Assembly: GCF_017948265.1 (NCBI RefSeq)
Contig: NZ_CP072852.1
Coordinates: 3,534,001 to 3,598,000 of the forward strand
DNA length: 64,000 bases
Source: Rhodoferax sp. PAMC 29310
Lineage (GTDB): Bacteria > Pseudomonadota > Gammaproteobacteria > Burkholderiales > Burkholderiaceae_C
Direction: 5' to 3'
The notes beneath the pieces are model-generated. The model did not search any database. It worked only from the letters and a program-made list of their open reading frames with translations, and had not been told where the DNA came from. Numbering within the stretch: position 1 is the stretch's first letter; each line of letters opens with the position of its first letter. Shown here piece after piece: positions 9,094 to 17,649 of the stretch. Both the position numbers and the translations under genes were made by a program.

Positions 9094-10405
9094 GAGGAGG
9101 CTCCCAAGAACCAGAGGGCAAGGCCTTCGATGAAGCTGCCGACGGTGAGCGCTGCCAGCAGGAGCTTCCACTGCTGCACCGGCACGCTGCCCATGGTTTG
9201 CCGGTGCGGCCGTTCACCGCAATGTAGTGCAGCATGCCACCGTTGCGGCCCGGTTGGTGGTACGAATAGAGCCACACCGGCAGGTACATGGACACCCAGC
9301 GCGTGCCGTGGACGCTGAGGCGCTCTTGCTCGCAGCGCACACCGCGGTCGTAGCGGCCCATCGATGACTCGACCTGGGCGCGGGCGATCGACAGTAGCTG
9401 GTCCTCCAGGCGCGGGCGCAAGTGCTCCACGTCTTGGTCGCGCTTCTCTGACGAGACACCGATCAGGTAGGACGCGTTCCACTTCACCGCGTTCTTTGTG
9501 TCGAACGGCAGGATCGTGTTGATGATGTTGTTGGTGTTGGCGCGCGTGTCCAGGTTGCCGCGCACAGTGGAGGATTCCAGCGGAAGGTCGTCCACGGTGA
9601 AGTCCACATGCCGTTCCACCTGGTACACGTCGGCGTCGTAATAGGTCGTCTTGTCTTTGCCGCTGCCCCGCGTATAGCGGCGCGTCTCGATCTCTGCCTT
9701 GCCCGCCACACTGACGCTGGTGTTGCCATCGACGATCATGTAGGGCAGGTAAACGCTGATCACGTTCTCCGGGATGAACTGTTGCTTGAAGGCCTTCAGC
9801 GCAAACATGCGACGCTTGCCTACGAATTGGCGGATGCGCGCGACCGCATCGTCCTTCTTGATATGAAAGGGCAACACCGCGTCGGGCACCGCGCCGTTTG
9901 CCACCTGTTCGTTGACGCCAAAGACGTGGCGACACCAATGGCAACGCGCCGTCATGGCGCTTTCCGTATTGATCGTCACCTCGGCGCCGCAGCCGGTGCA
10001 CTTGAAGCTCATCAGGGTGGCGGCGTCGGCCGCGATGTCCCGCGCGCCAGACGCGATGACCGTGCCCTTGAGCTGGTCAATGCCCACGCCGAGTCCGAAC
10101 TCCTCTTCGACCCGCTTGCCATGCCATTCGTTGCGGCAGTAGAGGCAGATCAGCAGGTCGCTGCCGGGTTTGTGCCGAATGTCGGTCGCACCGCATTTTG
10201 GGCAGCGGTTGAGGCCGTCCTTGAGCTCGTCGGCAGACGTGTTGATGGCGGCCGGGTCCGGCGCCTGCAACTCATCTCGAATCGGTTCGGGCAGTGTGGC
10301 CGGGTCAATCGCAAAACGGCCCGGTGACGGTGGCACGTCCTGTGGCGACCCCGGGCCGGTGGCTGGACGCCCCGGCGTTGACGACGGAATGTCCGCGCTC
10401 GACAT
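9090..10405 (-). pseudogene. zinc-ribbon membrane protein (YdjG-like), frameshifted near the 3' end
   Basis: This is a protein of about 438 residues with two Cys4-type zinc ribbons: CPKCGATD...CLYCRNEW around residues 68-92, and CTGCGAEV...CHWCRHVF around 137-160. A beta-rich domain follows, and in the corrected frame there is a C-terminal membrane helix (WKLLLAALTVGSFIEGLALW). The frame is broken at the TTT run at 9197-9199 (AAA on the coding strand). One extra A restores GRTGKTMGSVPVQQWK, the hydrophobic tail, and a stop that overlaps the next gene as ATGA. Without it the tail becomes a Ser/Cys-rich nonsense peptide. The gene lies downstream of the SPFH gene, an arrangement like ydjG/ydjI of Bacillus subtilis. 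Membrane-surface scaffolding is the likely role. Confidence 0.75.
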
Positions 10406-10426
10406 GGTTGTTCCGCGATTTTCGGC

Positions 10427-11578
10427 TTACAGACCCAGCGCCTTGGCTTTAACCGCGTCGTAATCGGTCTGCGTGATCAGGCCGAGATCGAGCATCTCCT
10501 TGGCTCGCTTCAACTTGGCGATCGGGTCGTCCGCCGCCGGCGTGGCCGGCGCAACTGGCTGCTGCAAACTGCCGATACCGCCCATCATGCCCGATGCCAT
10601 CCCCAGGCCCATCATGCCCGCCGCGCCGGTGTTTTCGCCAGCCGACTGCATGCCCTGAACAATGCTGGCCTGCAGGTTGGAGTTGCCGCGTGCACCGGCC
10701 AACGCGTCGGCGCGCTGCACGGTCTTGAGGAGTTCGCGCGTGTTCGCGTCGTATTCAATGGAAACAATGGCGGTTTTGACGATGGCCAGGCCGCGATCGG
10801 ACTTCCACTGATAGGCGCTCTCCACCGCGTCGGACAAGCTTTTGGCGAAACCGACCGAATCCTGCTGGAGCTTGGTGATGCGATTGCCCTTGCCCGGGTC
10901 GTTCGTGTACAGGCTGAAGGCCGGCGCGAGCGAACTCACCACTTCGTTGAAGAGCTGGCTGGCGGCGGCATTGTCCATGTCGGTGAAGTCGAAGACCTGG
11001 CCGCTCTGGAGATAAGTGGCCGGCACGAAGTGCTTCACGAACAGGATCGGATCGACGATCTTCATCGTGTAGGAGCCGCGCGTCACCGCGCCGACCTGGG
11101 TGCCCAGCAAGCTGTCGTCCCAGTAGATTTCGGATTGCGTACCGAAGCGGTTGTCCGGCAGCTCTTTCAACGAGACGAAGAAGGCGGCCTGTTGCGAACC
11201 CGGCTGGCCGCCAAACTTGAAGCGCTCCCAGCTCTGCTTGATGAGCGAGTCGACCAGGCCATCGCCCGAGAAAATCGACTTCGAGTTGAGGTCGTCCGAT
11301 CGCCATTCGTACCCGCCCGGCTCGGCAGCGAAGCCTGTGATCGCGCCATCTTGGAACAGCAGCAGTCCATAGCCCTCGGGGACGATGATCTTGGAGCCAT
11401 TGGTGATGATGTTCGAGGAGCCCTTTGTGTTCGAGCCGCGTCCGGCGTTGGTGCCTTGCGGCACCGCGGCGAACAGCGCCGCCGTTGCAGGCAACCCGCC
11501 CGGTACCGTGTAGAAGTCCTTCCACTGGTCAGCAAGCGTACCGCCGATCGAACCCACCACTGCCTGAATAAGACCCAT
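10427..11578 (-). CDS. SPFH-domain protein with C-terminal SHOCT motif (YdjI-like)
   Basis: This is a 383-residue protein starting MGLIQAVVGSIGGTLADQWKDF, the usual start of the YdjI/'virion core protein'-type SPFH family. The SPFH (band-7) region spans about residues 55-290 and includes IIVPEGYGLLLFQDGAITG. A Gly/Met-rich linker (MMGLGMASGMMGGIG) precedes a C-terminal SHOCT-like helix pair with AKLKRAKEMLDLGLITQTDY. In Bacillus the relative is recruited to stressed membranes together with a PspA protein and a zinc-ribbon partner. No pspA gene is in this window. It heads the operon with the zinc-ribbon gene 21 bases downstream. Confidence 0.88.
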   Translation of the reverse strand: MGLIQAVVGSIGGTLADQWKDFYTVPGGLPATAALFAAVPQGTNAGRGSNTKGSSNIITNGSKIIVPEGYGLLLFQDGAITGFAAEPGGYEWRSDDLNSKSIFSGDGLVDSLIKQSWERFKFGGQPGSQQAAFFVSLKELPDNRFGTQSEIYWDDSLLGTQVGAVTRGSYTMKIVDPILFVKHFVPATYLQSGQVFDFTDMDNAAASQLFNEVVSSLAPAFSLYTNDPGKGNRITKLQQDSVGFAKSLSDAVESAYQWKSDRGLAIVKTAIVSIEYDANTRELLKTVQRADALAGARGNSNLQASIVQGMQSAGENTGAAGMMGLGMASGMMGGIGSLQQPVAPATPAADDPIAKLKRAKEMLDLGLITQTDYDAVKAKALGL

Positions 11579-11829
11579 GATATTTCTCCGCTATTCCTGG
11601 CCGAGCACAGTACCCGACATACGCGGAAAACTATATATGACCGGGCGCAGGGCCCAGAGCGCTCCCGCGTGGTACAGCGGTCCGGCCCCCTAACGCGGGA
11701 CCTGCCCCCGATTCGACAAGGGGTCAGCAAGATCAGGAAAGCCGACTCCGACCCGCATCACCCAGTTGGTCGCTAGCCAAAATGCGCCGGAGCGGGTAAG
11801 TGAAAATGCTCCAAAACTGTAGGATAAGT

Positions 11830-12243
11830 ATGAGTACGCCAATGCCAATTTTCGCCGCCGAAACGACGGTATCCGCCGAGGAATTTCGGACCTTGTTATT
11901 GGCGTCGGGGCTGGGTGTGCGCCGGCCCGTGGATGACTTGGTCCGTCTTGACGCGATGCTTCGCAACGCCAATGTGGTCTTGACGGCCAGAATCGACGGC
12001 GTCCTCGTCGGCATTGCAAGAGCCGTGATCGATTTTGTGTTTTGTTGCTACCTGTCGGACTTGGTGGTCCATGAAAACGCCCAGCGACAAGGCATTGGGG
12101 CACGGCTGATCGAAGAGGTCCGCTAACATCTGGGGCCTGGCGTGAGCATCATTCTCAATTCCGTCCCGGAGTCGGTGGGGTTCTATGAGCGCTCCACGCT
12201 GTCGCCGCTTCTCAATTGCTTTTGGCATCGACGCGAGCATTGA
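11830..12243 (+). pseudogene. GNAT-family N-acetyltransferase with in-frame TAA
   Basis: This is a 138-codon frame starting at ATG 11830 behind AGGATAAGT. The visible GNAT features are VGIARAVIDFVFCCYLSDLVV (beta4) and the acetyl-CoA loop RQGIGARLIEEVR. TAA follows at 12124-12126 (codon 99). Beyond it the same frame continues HLGPGVSIILNSVPESVGFY and ends at TGA 12241-12243. That continuation is the normal C-terminal half (the VPESVGFYER-type beta5/alpha4 region) of small GNAT enzymes, so the TAA is a nonsense change. Substrate is unknown. The gene stands alone between the SPFH operon and lysA, facing lysA. Confidence 0.78.
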
Positions 12244-12381
12244 CGGGATCGCCCTGCTGCCAACAAGGGCGTGTCGCCGTTCCCTATCTCAAAGCCCGGC
12301 AGGCCCTGAGGCTCAGTCCGGCTTTGTTGAGTAGTATTTATAAGAAAAGTGCCGTTTTCTCATATCCACTGTGCGGGAGTA

Positions 12382-12398
12382 GCTATTTATTTAATAGC
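12382..12398. repeat. short dyad repeat GCTATT-AATAGC
   Basis: A perfect 6-bp stem with a 5-base A/T loop, just 3' of lysA and convergent with the GNAT remnant. It belongs to a series of similar GCTAT...ATAGC dyads in intergenic positions of this window. Confidence 0.5.
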
Positions 12399-12429
12399 AA
12401 ATTATATCCCGCACGGTCTCACAATTCGC

Positions 12430-13680
12430 TTAAACCGCTTCCAGCGCCAGCAGCTCGGCCACGGTCTGTTTGCGCCGAATCAGACGGGGCTGGCCCTGCT
12501 CGACCAGCACCTCGGGAATCAAAGGGCGGGAGTTGTAGTTGGAGGACATGGAGGCACCGTAAGCACCGGTGTCGTGAATCACCACCAAATCCCCCACGTT
12601 CGCCGCAGGCAGCGGGCGTTGCAGCACCACGCCGCCTTCGCCCTGCGTGAACACATCCCCCGACTCGCACAGCGGACCGGCGACCACGGTGTCTTTGAAG
12701 GCGCCGGTGACGTCTTGCCCACTGGCTGTGATGACGCTCATGCCGTGAAAGCTGCCGTACATCGAGGGGCGCATCAGGTCGCTAAAGCCGGCGTCAACCA
12801 TCACAAAGTGGTTGTTGCCCATGTCTTTGGTGGCGCGCACTTCAGTTACCAGCACGCCGGATTCGGCCACGAGGTAGCGGCCGGGCTCCAACTCCAAAGT
12901 CACGGGGTGGCCCAACAAGGTGGCGACTTCTTGGCGCGCGGTGTCCCACAAAGCAAAGTAGTGCGCGGTGTCGATAATGGGCTCGTCTGCCTGGTAAGGA
13001 ATGGACAAACCGCCGCCGGCCGAGATGGCTTGCAGGTCCATGCCCAGCGTGGCCACGGTTTTGACCAGCGCCACCATGGCGCCGCACACCTCTTGCAGGT
13101 GCGAGTAATCCACGCCCGAGCCAATGTGCATGTGCAGGCCCAGCAGGGTCAGGCCATTGGCCCTGACTTTGGTGCAGGCCGTGGGCAGGTCGGTGTGCCA
13201 GATGCCGTGCTTGCTGTGCTCGCCACCGGTGTTGGTTTTGTTGCTGTGGCCGTGGCCAAAGCCGGGGTTGATGCGCAGCCACACGGGGTGGCCGGGCTTG
13301 ACCTGGCCGATTTGATCCAACATGTCCATGGAGCCGCAGTTCACGGGAATGCCCAGCTCGGTGACGCGGGCCAGTGTGGCACGGTCCATCACGTCCGCTG
13401 TGAACACAATCTCGTAGTGGCCGTTGTGCAGGCCCGGCAGATAACCCGCAGCCAGTGCGCGCTCGATCTCGCCTAGGGACACGGCGTCCACCTTCACGCC
13501 TTGGGCGCGCATGAGCCTCAGGATGTGGGTGTTGGAGTTGGCTTTTTGCGCAAAACGCACGACGTCAAACTGGCGCAGGGCGCTGATCTGGCGCTCGATG
13601 ACGGCAGCGTCGTAAACCCACAGGGGTGTACCGTGTTGTTGGGCGAGTTGGGACAGGGTGGTGGGGCTGAAGGGGTTCAT
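12430..13680 (-). CDS. lysA: diaminopimelate decarboxylase
   Basis: This enzyme catalyses the last step of lysine biosynthesis, PLP-dependent decarboxylation of meso-diaminopimelate. It has 416 residues from the ATG at 13680. Seven codons upstream is another in-frame ATG, but homologues begin near MNPFSPTTLSQLA. The PLP lysine is in RFAQKANSN (Lys46). Other family marks are the phosphate-binding glycine region (SAGGGLSIPY), the ELEPGRYLVAESG box and the active-site CESGDVF near the C-terminus. The gene is divergent from a LysR-type regulator 80 bases away, the arrangement known from E. coli where LysR activates lysA in response to diaminopimelate. Confidence 0.95.
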   Translation of the reverse strand: MNPFSPTTLSQLAQQHGTPLWVYDAAVIERQISALRQFDVVRFAQKANSNTHILRLMRAQGVKVDAVSLGEIERALAAGYLPGLHNGHYEIVFTADVMDRATLARVTELGIPVNCGSMDMLDQIGQVKPGHPVWLRINPGFGHGHSNKTNTGGEHSKHGIWHTDLPTACTKVRANGLTLLGLHMHIGSGVDYSHLQEVCGAMVALVKTVATLGMDLQAISAGGGLSIPYQADEPIIDTAHYFALWDTARQEVATLLGHPVTLELEPGRYLVAESGVLVTEVRATKDMGNNHFVMVDAGFSDLMRPSMYGSFHGMSVITASGQDVTGAFKDTVVAGPLCESGDVFTQGEGGVVLQRPLPAANVGDLVVIHDTGAYGASMSSNYNSRPLIPEVLVEQGQPRLIRRKQTVAELLALEAV

Positions 13681-13760
13681 AGGTCGATCATGCCCACACA
13701 TATCAATTCAAGCAATGCCATTTTTGTGTGTCATGTATTCAGGTTGGATATAGTTTGCGC

Positions 13761-14687
13761 ATGATCAGCGCCCCCGCCAGCCCACCTTTGCTCACCCACC
13801 GCCAGCTCAGCATGTTTCGCGCGATCATGGTGCAGGGCAACCTCAGCCGCGCCGCCGAGGTCTGCCACAGCTCCCAGCCCACGTTGAGCCGTGAACTGGC
13901 GCGGTTGGAGCAGTTGCTGGGCTTTGACTTGTTTGACCGCCTGCGCGGGCGACTGCGCCCCACCGTGCGCGCGCTGGCGTTGATGCAGGAGGTGGAGCGC
14001 TCGTTCGTCGGGTTGGAGCACATTGCCACCCGCGCGCAGGAGTTGCGCACCTTGACCACGGGGCGCTTGCAACTGGCCTGCCTGCCCGCGCTCGCCCATG
14101 CGATGGTCCCCGGCGCCTTGGTGCACTTTGCCCAGGCCTTGCCCGACGCGGCGGTGAGCGTGTGTCCGCTGGAGTCACCTTGGCTGGAGCAGGCCCTGAG
14201 CGAGCAGCGTTTTGATGTGGGCTTGAGCGAAACCACGCAGGCGCCCACAGGGGTTGAACTGCTGCCGCTGCTGCAAGTGAACGAAGTCGCCGTGCTGCCC
14301 GCCGGGCACCCGTTGTGCCAGAAAGCCGTTCTGCAGCCCGTCGATTTTGCAAACGAGCGCTTCGTGAGCCTGGCCGAGGGCGACCCCTACCGCGCCGCCA
14401 TTGACGCCATGTTTGCCAGCGCCGGCGTGCAGCGCACCGGTTGGCTGGAAACCACCAGTGCCGTCGCCGTGTGCGCCATGGTGCAACAAGGCCTGGGTGT
14501 GGCCATCGTCAACCCGCTCACCGCAGCGGCCATGGCCGGGCCCAATCTGATGGTTCGACCTCTCAGCGTGGCCATCCCTTTCAACGTGAGCCTGCTGCTA
14601 CCCAGTGTGGCCGCCCCTCACCCCCTGCGCGGCCAATTGGTAACAGCCTTGGAGCAAGGGTGCCGCCAACTGCTGCGTAATCAATAG
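13761..14687 (+). CDS. lysR: LysR-family regulator, probable activator of lysA
   Basis: This is a 308-residue LysR-type regulator. The N-terminal winged helix has QLSMFRAIMVQGNLSRAAEV followed by the recognition helix SQPTLSRELARLEQLLGFDLF. The effector domain includes GRLQLACLPALAHAMVPGAL, FDVGLSETTQAP and GVAIVNPLTAAA. I chose the ATG at 13761. The longer frame from 13728 would add residues unlike the family start. The divergent placement against lysA, with one shared 80-base control region, is the main reason for naming it lysR. The gene ends with TAG, a normal terminal stop. Confidence 0.85.
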   Translation: MISAPASPPLLTHRQLSMFRAIMVQGNLSRAAEVCHSSQPTLSRELARLEQLLGFDLFDRLRGRLRPTVRALALMQEVERSFVGLEHIATRAQELRTLTTGRLQLACLPALAHAMVPGALVHFAQALPDAAVSVCPLESPWLEQALSEQRFDVGLSETTQAPTGVELLPLLQVNEVAVLPAGHPLCQKAVLQPVDFANERFVSLAEGDPYRAAIDAMFASAGVQRTGWLETTSAVAVCAMVQQGLGVAIVNPLTAAAMAGPNLMVRPLSVAIPFNVSLLLPSVAAPHPLRGQLVTALEQGCRQLLRNQ

Positions 14688-14750
14688 CGGCTCACGCTGA
14701 ATGGATGAGGCCGGACGGAAATTTGTTGAGTTAATTATTGCGCCATTGCA

Positions 14751-14769
14751 AATGAGAGTCGTTCTCATT
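14751..14769. promoter_or_regulatory. Fur box
   Basis: The 19-base site AATGAGAGTCGTTCTCATT is a near-perfect inverted repeat (AATGAGA / TTCTCATT) and matches the classical ferric-uptake-regulator operator. It lies 116 bases before the DUF2325 gene start, so that gene is probably repressed by Fur under iron sufficiency. Confidence 0.8.
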
Positions 14770-14885
14770 ATGGTAGCCTCATACATTGTTGAATCGATTC
14801 CCGCAGCCAGCTTTTGCCAGCTAATTCCGCGTCAAGCGGCCGGTGCTTTTCCTCGCCCGGTGCCGCTTCTTCCTGGAGGTCTGCC

Positions 14886-16151
14886 ATGTGTTACCACACC
14901 CCAAGCCTTGAGTTCGCCGCCGAATCCGGCTCTGGCGACACCGCCGTCACCCCTGTTATGCCCGCAGCGCCCCATGCCCGGGGTTCTCGCCGCCGGCGCC
15001 TGTGGGAGTTTGAGAACCATGCCTTCTGCCCCATGATTGGCGTCTGCCTGCCCATGGGAGACTTGCGCCTACTGGTGAACAATGTGGTGGGCGGGCAAAC
15101 GATGGCGCAAGACTATGAGCTGCACTGTGGCGTGATTACCGAGTGCAAGCAGCGTTCCCCCTTGTCCAACGCGGTGCAGCGTGAATTGGACCAACGTTAT
15201 GTGTTGCCGCTGCGCCAGTCCGCTTTGTGCAAAACCACCGAAGCGTTGGCTGTGTGGTGGAAAGAGCAGGCTGACTTGGAACTCAGCGGTGCCTTGTGGG
15301 CCACGTTGACCCATGCCCGTTGCACGTTGGAGCTGGAGAATCGAGTGCTGGCCGAGGTGCACATGATGCAGCACCAGGTGGGCGTCGCCCGGCGCGTGGC
15401 TGTGAAACGCTTTGAAGCCCTACTGGACGAAAACACCACGTTGGCCCGGGAATTGGCCCAGGCCCAACAGCGCTGCACCCGCCTGGCCGAAGAGCAGGCA
15501 CGTTCCGCGGGCGAGCAGCAAGTGCAGGTGATGCAGCTGCGGGCGCAGCTGATTGCTCGCCAGTCCTTGGAGTTGGCGCTACGCGAGGACTTGCAGACGT
15601 TGGAGGCCACAGCCCCTGATTTACGCAGCCGTGTTGAACTGGCCCGCGTGACGCAGCAGCAAACCGAGAAAATTCACACCTTGGAGCGCGCGCTGCTGAT
15701 TGCTCAGCAAGACAAAGAGCGCCGTACCCGCCAGCTCGAAGTACAAGCCGCAGCACTCGCCCGCCAGGAGTCCCATCAGGCGGCGCAAGTCAGCCCAACG
15801 CCGGAGTTGCCAGTTCGACTGGACGACCGCTCTGTGTTGTGTGTGGGCGGCCGCCCCGCCAGCGTGCCACTGTACCGGCACATTGTGGAAGGCGCCGGCG
15901 GGCGCTTTCTGCACCACGATGGCGGCGACGAAGAAAGCGTGGCGCGACTCGACGCCACACTGGCCGCCGCCGACCTCGTCATCTGCCAGACCGGCTGCAT
16001 CAGCCACAACGCTTATTGGCGGGTGAAAGACTATTGCAAGCGCACCGGCAAGCAGTGCGTGTTTGTCGAAAACCCGGGCACCGCCTGCCTGAAGCGGGCG
16101 CTGTCTACTCTGCAACCGTTCATCCCGCTGGTGGGGATGCCGGCGGTTTGA
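14886..16151 (+). CDS. DUF2325-domain coiled-coil protein, probably Fur-regulated
   Basis: This is a protein of 421 residues from ATG 14886, with GGAGG 7 bases upstream. A longer frame exists but lacks a ribosome site. The middle (about residues 155-310) is strongly helical, with heptad-like Leu/Ala/Glu/Gln runs that suggest a coiled coil. The C-terminal DUF2325 domain (about 320-415) has VLCVGGRPASVPLYRHIVE, FLHHDGGDEES, the Cys pair in ICQTGCISHNAYWRVKD and KRTGKQCVFVENPG. The function of DUF2325 is not established. The Fur box upstream and the conserved Cys/His residues suggest a role in iron or metal homeostasis, which is inference. Confidence 0.85.
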   Translation: MCYHTPSLEFAAESGSGDTAVTPVMPAAPHARGSRRRRLWEFENHAFCPMIGVCLPMGDLRLLVNNVVGGQTMAQDYELHCGVITECKQRSPLSNAVQRELDQRYVLPLRQSALCKTTEALAVWWKEQADLELSGALWATLTHARCTLELENRVLAEVHMMQHQVGVARRVAVKRFEALLDENTTLARELAQAQQRCTRLAEEQARSAGEQQVQVMQLRAQLIARQSLELALREDLQTLEATAPDLRSRVELARVTQQQTEKIHTLERALLIAQQDKERRTRQLEVQAAALARQESHQAAQVSPTPELPVRLDDRSVLCVGGRPASVPLYRHIVEGAGGRFLHHDGGDEESVARLDATLAAADLVICQTGCISHNAYWRVKDYCKRTGKQCVFVENPGTACLKRALSTLQPFIPLVGMPAV

Positions 16152-16388
16152 GTCAGTGCTTGTTTTGATGTATTCAAGCAGACTCTGGCGATTGATTGGT
16201 ATGGGGGTATAGCTATTCAAATCATAGTGACGACGGGGCACAGAAGTCGCCCGCAGGGGGAGCGTAGACCAGAGCGGCAAAGCGCGTAGACTGGCCGGAG
16301 TTCGTCCTTGTTGCACGGGTTGAGGGTGGATGGCGCACGACGTCCGACAGTGTTGTCCGAGGCGACGAGGATGGTCGGGATGGAGATC

Positions 16389-17609
16389 TTAGTCATTAGC
16401 GGTAAGTCCGCTGCTGACCCTGTCCTGCCAGTCCTCCATCCAACCGGGAAAATCGGCAGCCGGCATCGGACGGGCGATGAAATAGCCCTGAGCCAGATCA
16501 CATCCGGTGCGGCGCAGGAAATTCCAGTCGGCCCGGTCTTCGACCCCTTCGGCCACGACTTCAATTCCCAATTGTCTTGCCAGACCCAGACTGGCGTCGT
16601 ACATCGCCCGCAATGTCTCATTGGTCCAGGCACTGTGTACGAAGCTCTGGTCGATCTTGAGTTCGTCAAAGGGAAGATCGTGCAACTGGGTCAGGGAAGA
16701 ATGCCCGGTGCCAAAATCGTCGATCGAGAGCCGAAAGCGCTTCAGGCGCAGCCGGGTCAGGATTTCAAGTGGGGCGCGCAGATCCTGCATCAACCGGCTT
16801 TCGGTCACTTCCAGCACCAGCCCCTGCGGCGGCACGCCTGCCTGGGCCGCGAGCCCGGCAACGAAATCCGGGAAATCCAGAGACGTCAGGCTGACCATAG
16901 ACAGGTTGACGGCCACCCGCAACACCCATCCCGCGTCCTGCCAGACCTTGGCCTGGGCCAGCGCGCCGGTCAGCACCACCCGGGTCAGGACGTCAATCAG
17001 GCCGTGCGCTTCCGCCACGCCAATAAACTGGTCGGGGAACACCATTCCGTCCTGGGGGTGACGCCAGCGCACCAGGGTCTCCACGCCCACGACCTCACCT
17101 GTGGCGACCACCACCTTGGGCTGGTAGTAATTGACCAGCTCGCCGTTGGCTATGGCGGCACGCAGCTCGTCCGCGCCGTAAACTTTCTTCACCGCACCAT
17201 CGGGGGGGCGGTGAGAAAGGTGTCCACTTTTCCAGCAGTGCGTACAGCGCCTCCGGCTTGACCAGCTTGCGCAGATACCCGAGCACCGAGATGTTATGCA
17301 TCTGCACCAGCTTTTCGGCTGCCTGCAACATACGCTCATCCTCACCGCTGATCAAGATGAGACTGCCGCTATAGAGCCGTTCGACCAGGTGGCGCACGAA
17401 CTCGAGCCCGTCCATCTCGGGCATGTTGAGATCCAGCAGGATCAGGTCTGGCGGTTCGGTCGAACTATCAAGCCAAGCCAGCGCGGTGCGCCCATTGTCG
17501 CAGCTTGTCACCTGGGTGAACCCCAGATTGGCCAGCAAGCGGCACATCAGCTTGAGCATGAAGGGCTCGTCGTCGAGCATCAGAATTCTGATTGCAGATT
17601 TTTTACCAT
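16389..17609 (-). pseudogene. response regulator REC-EAL, two homopolymer frameshifts
   Basis: A receiver domain (MLDDEPFMLKLM, LILLDLNMPEMDGLEFV, LILISG, LRKLVKP) is followed by a complete EAL phosphodiesterase domain: VETLVRWRHP, EVTESRLM, DDFGTGHSSL, KIDQSFV, VVAEGVED and LAQGYFIARPM. The two halves are in different frames. The switch lies in a run of seven G at 17211-17217 (C on the coding strand), and removing one base joins SPPP to DGAVKKVYGADELR. A second defect lies in six T at 17599-17604. One extra base would make the ATG at 17609 read MVKKSAIRILMLDDEP, a normal receiver start. As written, the first usable ATG (17580) lacks the first beta strand. It is the third gene of an operon with the hybrid kinase, 40 bases upstream. 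Confidence 0.8.
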
Positions 17610-17649
17610 GATCTTCTGCATTTATCTTTTCGTACCCCGAAAGCCACGC

